Positions 1 to 6,353 of a stretch of DNA of 15,205 nt are shown piece by piece (positions within the stretch are counted from its first letter, which is position 1; the number at the start of each line of letters is the position of its first letter). The stretch lies in NCBI GenBank assembly GCA_001798105.1, contig MGRI01000102.1:2984-18188 (forward strand). Direction: 5' to 3'. A model generated the notes under the pieces. That model was not told the DNA's origin. It saw nothing but the letters and a program-made list of their open reading frames with translations, and did no database searches. The stretch is from Deltaproteobacteria bacterium RIFCSPHIGHO2_02_FULL_40_11. GTDB taxonomy: Bacteria > Bdellovibrionota > JACOXK01 > 2-02-FULL-40-11. A program made the position numbers and the translations under genes.

Positions 1-1
1 T

Positions 2-277
2 ATTTCTACAGGCGAAGAAATTATTTTAACCTGTGCCATGAAGCCCCTCCCAACCGTTCCTAGAAAAAAATTGAAAACCGTAGATATTTATTCACATGAA
101 AAAGCAAAATCATTTTCACAGCGAACCGATAGTTGTGCGGTTCCCGCAGCCTCGATTGTAGCAAAAAACATGGCTGCCATTGAAATTACAAGGGCCTTTT
201 TAGAAAAGTTTGGCGGAGATTCTCTCAAAGAAATACAAAAAAATTACAAAAATTATTTAAGCTTAAAACTCAAATGA
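2..277 (+). CDS. aroC: Chorismate synthase, C-terminal part (5' end outside window)
   Basis: Chorismate synthase makes chorismate from EPSP with reduced FMN, the last step of the shikimate pathway in the cytosol. The frame is open from the window edge; 91 residues are visible. They match the family's C-terminus: ISTGEE, then AMKPLPT followed by a KTVDI segment, then the hallmark RTDSCAVPAASIVAKNMAAIEI block (the family's R-x-D-x-CAVPA), then FLEKFGGDSLKEI. An internal ATG at 38 is just a Met inside the AMKP motif, not the real start. The stop codon overlaps the aroB start (ATGA), so the two shikimate genes are translationally coupled. The identification rests on motif recognition and is strong. 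The N-terminal two thirds, including most FMN-binding residues, lie outside the window. Confidence 0.93.
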   Translation: MSTGEEIILTCAMKPLPTVPRKKLKTVDIYSHEKAKSFSQRTDSCAVPAASIVAKNMAAIEITRAFLEKFGGDSLKEIQKNYKNYLSLKLK

Positions 278-1332
278 AAATTTTAAAAATTAAAGCCCAA
301 AACCATACGTATCCTGTATGGATTGATGATCAAAAAATTCTTCGAAACCTAAAACCCCATTTAGAAAAATATATTCCAAATAAAAGGGCTCTTTTTTTTA
401 TGTCTAAAAACTTAGAAAAGTTTTATGGGCCCAGAATTCGAGGTCAATTTGACTCAAGCTGGAACATTAAACACATTGCCTGGGAAGACACAGAAAAAAA
501 TAAGGCTTTTTCACACATAGAGCCCCTGTGTAAAAAACTCCTCTCGCTGGGTGTCGATCGCTATACAACCCTCATTGGCGTAGGCGGGGGCGTTGTTGGC
601 GATATGGCAGCATTTTTAGCGTCTATTTATATGCGGGGCTTAAATTACATTGCGCTTCCTACAACCTTAATTTCTCAAACAGATAGTTCTATCGGCGGGA
701 AATGCGGGGTTAATTTAGCAGACGGTAAAAACCTAATTGGGAGTTTTTATCACCCAAGGGCTGTTTTCATTGATACTTCTTTTTTAAAAACCCTTCCCCA
801 AGAACACTACCAATCTGGTTTAGCGGAAGTAATTAAATACGCCTTCATTGACAGCGCCTCTAATTTATATGGCCTTCTTCAAAAGAATAAACGTAGCGTT
901 TTGGCCCGGACACCGGACATCTTAAAAAAAATCGTGTTCTATGCGCTAAAAACCAAAAAACAATTTATTGAAAAAGATGAAAGAGACCATAGTGTGCGCC
1001 AACTTTTAAATTTTGGACATACATATGGTCATGCGCTCGAAACATTGGATCAATACGCCTCGATAACACATGGCAGCGCGATCGCCCAGGGGATGTACAT
1101 TGCCACAGCCCTTTCTTTAAAAGAAAAAATCTGTTCCCCTGAAACAGCCACGAAAGTAAAAATGCTTTTAAAAGAATATGGTTTTGAAGAAGAAAAAACA
1201 AATCCCAATGCGCTTAAAAATATTTTAAATGACAAAAAACGAAACGGGGAAAATTTAAATTGGATTCTATTGGAAGATATTGGGCAGGCTAAAATTCATT
1301 CATTGAACGTTCGCGCGACGAATCGACCTTGA
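274..1332 (+). CDS. aroB: 3-dehydroquinate synthase
   Basis: AroB converts DAHP to 3-dehydroquinate, the second shikimate step, using NAD+ and a divalent metal. The 352-residue protein has normal family length. Visible landmarks: the NAD-binding GGGVVGD (about 104-110), LPTTLISQTDSSIGGK (128-143), GKNLIGSFYHP (151-161), AEVIKYA (184-190), NFGHTYGH (246-253) and ITHG (264-267). The expected metal ligands are E185, H249 and H266, all present, so the enzyme should be active. The start overlaps the aroC stop by 4 bp and has no clear Shine-Dalgarno sequence, so it probably depends on coupling. Its last 33 bp overlap the 3' end of the DUF192 gene on the other strand. The order aroC-aroB shows these shikimate enzymes are co-expressed. 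Confidence 0.97.
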   Translation: MKILKIKAQNHTYPVWIDDQKILRNLKPHLEKYIPNKRALFFMSKNLEKFYGPRIRGQFDSSWNIKHIAWEDTEKNKAFSHIEPLCKKLLSLGVDRYTTLIGVGGGVVGDMAAFLASIYMRGLNYIALPTTLISQTDSSIGGKCGVNLADGKNLIGSFYHPRAVFIDTSFLKTLPQEHYQSGLAEVIKYAFIDSASNLYGLLQKNKRSVLARTPDILKKIVFYALKTKKQFIEKDERDHSVRQLLNFGHTYGHALETLDQYASITHGSAIAQGMYIATALSLKEKICSPETATKVKMLLKEYGFEEEKTNPNALKNILNDKKRNGENLNWILLEDIGQAKIHSLNVRATNRP

Positions 1333-1770
1333 AAATGAAACGTGATCGCCGACTTGAACCCCATTTTTTTCAAACCACCCCTGATTGACTTCTAACGCAT
1401 AGCGAACTTTTGACTGCGACGTATATTCCGGGGGCTTTCCTTTATAAGAATCCGGCTGCATTTTTTCGATTTGGGTAATTTTTCCTTGATCTGAAATAAA
1501 AGCAATGGAAAGCGGTAAAACCGTATTTTTCATCCAAAAGGTTAAATGGGCGGATTGCGGAAAAATAAAAAGCATTCCCGAATTTTTCCCTAAAAATTGC
1601 CGGCCCATCAGCCCTTTTTGCCGGACATAATCAGTTATTGCTAAATCCACAGCCAGCGTTTCGCCATGAATCGTTACAAAATGGCGATTGGAATAGGGCT
1701 TTTCAATAAAAACATATAAGAGGATACAAAACCCAATAAAGAAAAGCGCTGTAATGACTTTACGTTTCAT
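1300..1770 (-). CDS. DUF192 (UPF0127) family protein, membrane-anchored or exported
   Basis: This 156-residue protein has an N-terminal basic-hydrophobic segment (about residues 4-22), which is a signal peptide or single membrane anchor. A DUF192 domain follows. The family core is visible: QKGLMGR (about 51-57), NSGMLFIFP (63-71), then FWMKNTVLPLSIAFI (78-92), with a later VRYALEVNQGWFEKNGVQVGD block. DUF192 proteins are small beta-rich domains without an established biochemical role, so I assign no function beyond likely periplasmic location. A possible Shine-Dalgarno sequence (AAGGA on the minus strand, 1775-1779) lies 4 nt before the ATG. The gene is convergent with aroB, overlapping it by 33 bp, and divergent from the phosphatidyltransferase. 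Confidence 0.88.
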   Translation of the reverse strand: MKRKVITALFFIGFCILLYVFIEKPYSNRHFVTIHGETLAVDLAITDYVRQKGLMGRQFLGKNSGMLFIFPQSAHLTFWMKNTVLPLSIAFISDQGKITQIEKMQPDSYKGKPPEYTSQSKVRYALEVNQGWFEKNGVQVGDHVSFSRSIRRANVQ

Positions 1771-1795
1771 AGAGTCCTTAACCTACAAAAACAAG

Positions 1796-1825
1796 TTGGA
1801 ATCTTCAATAAAAATACTCTATACT
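1796..1825 (+). promoter_or_regulatory. Predicted promoter of the phosphatidyltransferase gene
   Basis: TTGGAA (1796-1801) and TATACT (1820-1825) are separated by 18 bp and resemble -35 and -10 boxes (4/6 and 5/6 matches). The predicted transcription start, about 1832, falls 2 nt before the ATG at 1834, implying a nearly leaderless mRNA. The -10 box covers the in-frame TTG at 1825, which argues against that codon as the start. Prediction only. Confidence 0.5.
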
Positions 1826-1833
1826 TGAAAACG

Positions 1834-2592
1834 ATGGATTTTAGCACTGGTTTCTTATTTATAATTTATCTCCTCATTTCAATGGCTGGCCTGGGCGCCT
1901 ATTTTTATTTTATCTTCATGCGAAAAGACCTGCATACGAGAGATAAGGAATTGGGGGAGCGGGGCGAATCTGTCATGGTGAATCGAAAAACCAGAGAATT
2001 TTGGCTTTGGTTGACAAACCCCATTGAAGAATATCTGGTTAAAAATCAGTTTCACCCCAATACCGTAAGCTTCATCGGATTTGCCATTACGTCTTTTTCC
2101 TGCATTGCCTTTACATTTGGCTGGGTCGTTGTGGGGGGATGGTGTGTGCTTTTGGGTGGCACGATGGATATTTTTGATGGCCGGGTCGCCAGACGTACAG
2201 GGAAAATAACGATGAGCGGGGATTACCTGGATGCCAACTTGGATCGAATTTCAGAAGCGCTCATGTATTTAGGCCTTTTAAACTTTTATGCCAATCAACT
2301 TTTTTTCTATGTCGTTTTTACTGCCTTTATTGCTTCCATGATGATTAGTTATTCCAAAGCCCGGGGTTATCAGCTCAAAATGGATGTAAAAGTAGGCCTC
2401 ATGCAACGCCCAGAGAGAATTGTTTGGATTGGAATCCCTGCCATTTTTAGCCCCCTCTTTGCTGCGGCCGTAAACACTTGGCTTCCCATTTCACACTATT
2501 GGCTATCTGCCGTTGGCATTACCGTTGTTGCCATGATGGGCGCCTACACCTACTGGCAACGCTTTGATTTTATTTATAAGAAATTGAAGTGA
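1834..2592 (+). CDS. CDP-alcohol phosphatidyltransferase, membrane enzyme
   Basis: This enzyme moves a phosphatidyl group from CDP-diacylglycerol, or a similar CDP-lipid, to an alcohol at the cytoplasmic membrane. It has 252 residues from the ATG at 1834. The complete family signature D-x2-DG-x2-AR-x8-G-x3-D-x3-D is visible from DIFDG to LDANLD (residues 112-137), with all four Asp present. Several hydrophobic segments surround it: one at the N-terminus (about 5-30), two before the signature, and three or more after it. The N-terminal membrane segment plus about 45-residue hydrophilic stretch precede the catalytic core. The alcohol (glycerol phosphate, inositol phosphate, serine or other) cannot be read from the sequence, so I give no gene symbol. 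A TTG 9 bp upstream is in frame but lies in the predicted -10 box. Confidence 0.9.
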   Translation: MDFSTGFLFIIYLLISMAGLGAYFYFIFMRKDLHTRDKELGERGESVMVNRKTREFWLWLTNPIEEYLVKNQFHPNTVSFIGFAITSFSCIAFTFGWVVVGGWCVLLGGTMDIFDGRVARRTGKITMSGDYLDANLDRISEALMYLGLLNFYANQLFFYVVFTAFIASMMISYSKARGYQLKMDVKVGLMQRPERIVWIGIPAIFSPLFAAAVNTWLPISHYWLSAVGITVVAMMGAYTYWQRFDFIYKKLK

Positions 2593-2747
2593 TAGAATCT
2601 CTCGCACGCTCTTATCGAAGTACGAGATTTATATCAAATTGTAAAAGCGTTCTGCTCTGACGTTCAAAAAATACATGCCCAAGACCTTCTAAAATACTTC
2701 CATCACATGCGATTTTGTCAGCAAATCATATTTTTTCAAATAGCCAC

Positions 2748-2780
2748 TTGATAAGTTTTTAGTATAGTGTATTATAGTGT
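2748..2780 (+). promoter_or_regulatory. Predicted promoter and repeat operator of the toxin-antitoxin pair
   Basis: TTGATA (2748-2753, 5/6 match to a -35 box) is followed by two overlapping -10 candidates: TATTAT (2770-2775, 16-bp spacer) and TATAGT (2773-2778, 19-bp spacer). The octamer TATAGTGT occurs twice, at 2763-2770 and 2773-2780, exactly 10 bp (one helical turn) apart. Ribbon-helix-helix antitoxins often repress their own promoters by binding short repeats with such spacing, so this is a plausible operator. No binding data; inference from layout. Confidence 0.45.
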
Positions 2781-2785
2781 TATAT

Positions 2786-3139
2786 ATGGGTCAGTTTAGG
2801 TTCATTCTCTGGTTAGCCTATTGGTATTTGCAAAGTAAATCATTCCGTTTCGAGTGGGATAAGGGAAACGCCAAAAAAAGTGCTGAGAAACATGGCATAA
2901 CCCAAGAAGAAGTAGAATCTGTATTTACACTTAATCTAGCGGTTCCTATTGGAAGACAAGTTTCACCAAAAGTCGATGAAGAGCGGCTTTGCATTGTAGG
3001 TCCAGCTGTATCTGGCCAACTAACATCTATTGTGTTTACCCTCAGGGAAGGAAAAGTACGCCCCATTAGTTCTCGCATAGCGAGTAGAAAAGAAAGGAGA
3101 TTGTATGAAGAAATACGCGAAGCGCTTAAAAATGTATGA
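2786..3139 (+). CDS. brnT: BrnT-family toxin (ribonuclease of a type II toxin-antitoxin pair)
   Basis: BrnT toxins are small RelE-fold ribonucleases that stop translation until bound by their antitoxin. The family pattern is clear from about residue 20: FRFEWDKGNAKKSAEKHGI, an acidic-hydrophobic stretch (EEVESVF), EERLCIVG, a strand around SIVFTL, and the closing ISSRIASRKERRLYEE, equivalent to the usual 'RxISARxAxxxERxxYE' end. The start is uncertain. The ATG at 2786 gives 117 residues with an unusual hydrophobic N-terminal stretch (FILWLAYWYL); a TTG at 2828 would give the more typical short BrnT of about 103 residues. A GTG at 2777 lies in the promoter. The antitoxin gene overlaps its 3' end by 35 bp, a typical toxin-first arrangement for brnT. 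Confidence 0.82.
   Translation: MGQFRFILWLAYWYLQSKSFRFEWDKGNAKKSAEKHGITQEEVESVFTLNLAVPIGRQVSPKVDEERLCIVGPAVSGQLTSIVFTLREGKVRPISSRIASRKERRLYEEIREALKNV
3093..3100 (+). promoter_or_regulatory. Ribosome binding site of the antitoxin gene, inside brnT
   Basis: AAAGGAGA lies 4 nt before the ATG at 3105 and inside the brnT coding region. It is the strongest Shine-Dalgarno sequence in this part of the window. It fixes the antitoxin start at 3105 rather than the later ATG at 3132. A strong site here, with none for brnT, would favour antitoxin over toxin synthesis. Confidence 0.7.
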
Positions 3140-3341
3140 CAAAATTGATTTTGATCCAAAAGAGATAATCGCTGGAATGCGACGTCTTAAGGGAGCTCAA
3201 CGAAAACCCACAAGTATTGCATTGGAAGAGGAACTCTTAAAGGAATTGAAGGAACTATCACATGAAAGGGGTATTCCTTATCAGGTGCTTATGAGGCTTC
3301 TTATTTCAGAAGGAGTAAAGCGCTTAAAAAAAGCAGCTTAA
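3105..3341 (+). CDS. Ribbon-helix-helix (CopG-type) antitoxin partnered with BrnT
   Basis: This 78-residue protein should neutralise the BrnT toxin encoded just upstream and bind the operon's promoter. A charged N-terminal part (about 1-33) is followed by a ribbon-helix-helix pattern: the strand PTSIAL (about 36-41), helix EEELLKELKELSHERG, then IPYQVLMRLLISEGVKRLKK. This CopG-like form, with 'IPYQVLMRLLI', is found with many BrnT toxins and differs from the classic BrnA (DUF4415) sequence, so I give no brnA symbol. The start at ATG 3105 is supported by an AAAGGAGA Shine-Dalgarno sequence. The gene overlaps brnT by 35 bp and is convergent with the S8 protease gene. Confidence 0.82.
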   Translation: MKKYAKRLKMYDKIDFDPKEIIAGMRRLKGAQRKPTSIALEEELLKELKELSHERGIPYQVLMRLLISEGVKRLKKAA

Positions 3342-3391
3342 ATCTTTTTTAATGCCCCGCCCCCATAAAATGATCCTTCGGTATATTATAA

Positions 3392-5128
3392 TTAATTTTG
3401 TTCGTAATTATCAAAGGAGCGCATTAAATCATCGAATTTTCTTTGCCGAACTTCTTGAATGGCAGCCTGAGGATTGATTTCCCCACTTGTTTTGATCCAA
3501 GAAGACCAATGAGGAACTTTGGATGACGTGGTCATGAGAATGTTTTTTATCTCTTTGGGGGTACGGCGTGGATTTATTCCTCTCATAACAGCAATAGTCA
3601 TGGCAACATATGGAGAAGAAAAACTAGTTCCTCTATGAGAATCGGAAGGAATATATTCAAAGCCAGGATATTTTTTCCTCATTTCTGTTTCTACAGAATC
3701 AACGCCGGATAAAAAATCGTCCACTTTTTCATACCATGCTTTTCGTCTGATTTGTCCTTCTGAGAAGGTTCCAGGAGCAGCAATAAAAACCGTTTTATTC
3801 CCCCGATTAGAATAATCAGAAAGATTGCTTTTATCGATGGTTGTGGCTGCAACGACAATAACATTTTCAAACTCTTCTGCTAAACTCTGCGGATAAACAG
3901 TTTCTGTATTTAAATCCTTGGAATCGTTTCCCGCGGAGAGCACAAAAATGACATCGGGATGTTGTGCAATATAGGTTCTAAATTGACGGACACCTGCTTC
4001 TGAAGTTTTGACCAAAGCAGCAATTCCTTCTTTTGTCCATGAATAACTGATCGAGATAACACGAGCCCCATGGGCAATAGCATAGGAGAGAGCCTTGAAA
4101 TCTTTATCAAACCCTTTTTCAGATGTACGAACGGGGATAATGCGGATATGCTTTCGGTATTGTTTGAAACTATGCCCCAGGAGCATTACTTGGGTAATCA
4201 GTGTTCCATGATTCATGGTCTGGGTATCCGATGGAACAACATCGCCATCGTCATCTGAAAAGTCATATCCCTTTGAATCTTTCAGTCGGCATATAGTGCA
4301 CTCATTGCTTCCTTCAGAAAAATCAGGGTTTTCAAATAGATTTTGTTTTGTTCCAAGACCTTCTTTGGAAAACAGGGGATCAGAAATATCAATGCCATCT
4401 GGATCAAGGATCGCGATGGGGCATCGTCCAAGATGTGTTTCTTTCAGTTGGTTGATTAACGCAGGAAGAGGTAATAATCCAGGAATTCCCTTTTCAAAAT
4501 AGCTAGAAATTTCCCTCCAAAGACGGGCTCCTTCCTCTAATCGCTCGAGATTTGCATTGATAAGGTAGTAGAATATATTTTCATTTTCTTTACTTTTGAA
4601 GCCATCTAATTTCCCAGCCCATGAAAGCCACGATTGGATGTGTTGTATAAGGGGTGATTCGTATTGAATTGCAGGATTTATTTTTAGATGAATTAACTTT
4701 TCAATTTGTAAGACCTGGTCTTTCAATAAAATATATAAAAATATTTTTTTAAAAAAGTTTTTCAGTTGCTCATTAGTGGCAAATGAGCTCTCGTGTAATT
4801 GGATAAAAATGTATAAATCAGAGCTTCCACTACTCAGTATATCGGTTACAAAAGCTGCGGGATGTTTTGAGCTGATGAAGTGCCACTCTGTCCCATGCAG
4901 AGAAGGTTGTGTGCTTTGAAAAGGGGAATTTTCTTGCCAACCTTTTCGAAAAGCTTCTCGAACCTTGTCTTCAAAAGAGAAACTATTTAACGTTGATTCA
5001 ATTTTAATAGAGTTTTTTTCCAGAAGTTCTTCGTAGGAGAACTCCCGATAGGGGGCTGTAGACCCCGTAGAGCAAACAAAAGAGAATAAGATGATGAGAG
5101 TTAATTTTAAAAAAGTTGCTCTTTTCAT
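3392..5128 (-). CDS. Exported subtilisin-like (S8) serine protease
   Basis: This 578-residue protein begins with a signal peptide (MKRATF, a hydrophobic run to about residue 20, then STGSTA), so it should act outside the cytoplasm. Residues of about 30-230 match nothing I recognise; they are charged, partly helical and contain an LYIFIQLHESSF strand-like segment. The S8 domain follows, with all active-site residues visible: D242 in IAILDPDGID, H307 in MNHGTL, oxyanion N401 in VLSAGND and S502 in GTSFSSP. The Asp motif departs from the usual 'V-x-D-[ST]-G' by having DPDG. An insert between Asp and His carries a C277-x2-C280 pair and an acidic DFSDDDGD stretch. A Shine-Dalgarno-like AGGA lies 7 nt before the ATG. 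The substrate is unknown. It is divergent from the porin. Confidence 0.9.
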   Translation of the reverse strand: MKRATFLKLTLIILFSFVCSTGSTAPYREFSYEELLEKNSIKIESTLNSFSFEDKVREAFRKGWQENSPFQSTQPSLHGTEWHFISSKHPAAFVTDILSSGSSDLYIFIQLHESSFATNEQLKNFFKKIFLYILLKDQVLQIEKLIHLKINPAIQYESPLIQHIQSWLSWAGKLDGFKSKENENIFYYLINANLERLEEGARLWREISSYFEKGIPGLLPLPALINQLKETHLGRCPIAILDPDGIDISDPLFSKEGLGTKQNLFENPDFSEGSNECTICRLKDSKGYDFSDDDGDVVPSDTQTMNHGTLITQVMLLGHSFKQYRKHIRIIPVRTSEKGFDKDFKALSYAIAHGARVISISYSWTKEGIAALVKTSEAGVRQFRTYIAQHPDVIFVLSAGNDSKDLNTETVYPQSLAEEFENVIVVAATTIDKSNLSDYSNRGNKTVFIAAPGTFSEGQIRRKAWYEKVDDFLSGVDSVETEMRKKYPGFEYIPSDSHRGTSFSSPYVAMTIAVMRGINPRRTPKEIKNILMTTSSKVPHWSSWIKTSGEINPQAAIQEVRQRKFDDLMRSFDNYEQN

Positions 5129-5171
5129 ATGTGAATCCTACTTAAAAGGGAATTTGTGTTTACCACGAAAC

Positions 5172-5183
5172 TTCTTTAAAGAA
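5172..5183. repeat. Perfect 12-bp palindrome between divergent protease and porin genes
   Basis: TTCTTTAAAGAA is a perfect palindrome about 45 bp before the protease start and about 100 bp before the porin start. It could be a regulator's binding site shared by both genes. Low sequence complexity means it could also be chance in AT-rich DNA. Confidence 0.25.
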
Positions 5184-5241
5184 AAGACTGGCCCCCCCTC
5201 TAGAAGCAAAACACTCAAAATATGCCCTTGATCATAAACAA

Positions 5242-5257
5242 GCATACTATAATATGC
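5242..5257 (+). promoter_or_regulatory. Porin promoter -10 box inside an imperfect palindrome
   Basis: A consensus TATAAT (5248-5253) lies 31 nt before the porin ATG at 5284. It is embedded in GCATA-n6-TATGC (5242-5257), a symmetrical site that a repressor could use to cover the promoter. No good -35 box sits at 16-18 bp; TTGATC at 5228-5233 is only 14 bp away. The promoter may therefore need an activator. Confidence 0.45.
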
Positions 5258-5271
5258 TACTTAAACACCCT

Positions 5272-5278
5272 GGAGGGG
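5272..5278 (+). promoter_or_regulatory. Ribosome binding site that decides the porin start
   Basis: GGAGGGG ends 5 nt before the ATG at 5284. The earlier in-frame ATG at 5254 follows the -10 box directly, before the expected transcription start, and would bury the signal peptide behind ten extra residues. The start at 5284 is therefore chosen. Confidence 0.75.
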
Positions 5279-5283
5279 CTGTG

Positions 5284-6336
5284 ATGAAAAAAACCACTTT
5301 TCTTTTCACGATTTTAATGCTTGTTCCGTTTTCAGCCATTGGACAAAAAAGTGTTCCACTGAAGGATTTCTTGAACCAACGAATCGAAAAAAATGATCAC
5401 CTCTCGAATACTTCATTTGATCTTTCGGGCGATCCCCAAAATGTACAGCTAGGCGCACTCTTGGAACAGTTAAAACTCGGGGGTTTTTTTCAAGCATGGT
5501 ATATTGCTTCAGATGAGCAAATCGATCAATTTAAAATCAGAAGAGCCGAACTCAGCTTGAATGGAGATCTTACAGATGAAGCATCTTTTAAAATTATGTT
5601 TGACCTTGCCAAGGATACACAACAACTTCAAGATCTTATTTTAACCCTAAAATTACTCGGGCATAAATTTAGCATGGGGCAATTCAAGCGCCCGCTGAGT
5701 CTAGAAGGCTCACAAACCTCGGCTTCCAAATTAGAAGTTATGGAAAGAGCTGATTCTGTCAGAGCATATGGCAATCAGCGAGATCGAGGTGCAAAGGTGG
5801 AGGGAAAATTCGATCCCGCAAAACTCTCCTATATTGTAGCCATCTTTAATGGTGAAGGTAAAAACAAAGATACCAACGATCAACAAGACCTTGCGGGCAT
5901 GCTCATTTTTCAACCCATTGATCAACTGGGCTTCTATGCTGCTACCTACGATGGATCTAAGGGTGTCGATGCTGATGCACAAAGACGAAATATTGTGGGC
6001 ATAAAGTTTGAGCAAGGCCCGCTTCATATTCGGGGTGAATACCTTGAAGGGAAAGATGCAAATATAGAAGGTCAGGGGTGGTATGTGTTGGGGGCTTACG
6101 ACTTAAGTGATTTGGATATTGAAATGCTTGAAAATCTCAGCTTGGCAGCACGCTATGAAGAATGGAACAAAGATCTAGAAGATAACAGTGAAATCGAAGT
6201 TTACACGATAGGCGTACAATACTTTCTCGATCCCAAAGAGTACAATAAGCTCTCCATAGATTACATTCTCATTGATGGGAAGGGGACTGAAAAAGACAGC
6301 CACGGAATGACATTTGGATTTCAAGGAAAATTCTAA
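5284..6336 (+). CDS. Outer-membrane porin, phosphate-selective porin O/P (OprP/OprO) family
   Basis: The 350-residue protein starts with a clear signal peptide (MKKTTF, hydrophobic run, cleavage likely near SAIG/Q). A linker of about 45 residues follows, then alternating strand-like segments from about residue 65 (KLGGFFQAWYIA) to the end. FKIRRAELSLNGDLTDEASFKIMFDLA, FSMGQFKRPLSLEGSQTS and the SVRAYGNQRDRGAKVEGKF stretch follow the order seen in porin O/P proteins (an RRA-x-L repeat-like strand, a GQFK-P-x-S segment, and an RDxG turn). The last residue is Phe, as expected for outer-membrane barrel insertion. The family forms trimeric channels; despite the name, the selectivity of this member cannot be read. 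It is divergent from the S8 protease and tail to tail with pcrA, with only 17 bp between and no visible terminator. Confidence 0.85.
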   Translation: MKKTTFLFTILMLVPFSAIGQKSVPLKDFLNQRIEKNDHLSNTSFDLSGDPQNVQLGALLEQLKLGGFFQAWYIASDEQIDQFKIRRAELSLNGDLTDEASFKIMFDLAKDTQQLQDLILTLKLLGHKFSMGQFKRPLSLEGSQTSASKLEVMERADSVRAYGNQRDRGAKVEGKFDPAKLSYIVAIFNGEGKNKDTNDQQDLAGMLIFQPIDQLGFYAATYDGSKGVDADAQRRNIVGIKFEQGPLHIRGEYLEGKDANIEGQGWYVLGAYDLSDLDIEMLENLSLAARYEEWNKDLEDNSEIEVYTIGVQYFLDPKEYNKLSIDYILIDGKGTEKDSHGMTFGFQGKF

Positions 6337-6353
6337 TGAATCGCGAAGTCCCG

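Noticed and set aside
2596..2635. AATCTC...GAGATT hairpin as a terminator after the phosphatidyltransferase
   Set aside because: The arms are only about 6 bp with a loop of more than 20 bases, and no T-run follows.
4070..4502. Plus-strand open frames opposite the S8 protease
   Set aside because: They lie wholly inside a well-supported protease gene, show no recognisable domain or ribosome binding site, and are shadows of it.
5069..5128. S8 protease as a lipoprotein
   Set aside because: The only Cys near the signal peptide end is preceded by SFV, which does not fit a lipobox ([LVI]-[ASTVI]-[GAS]-C).
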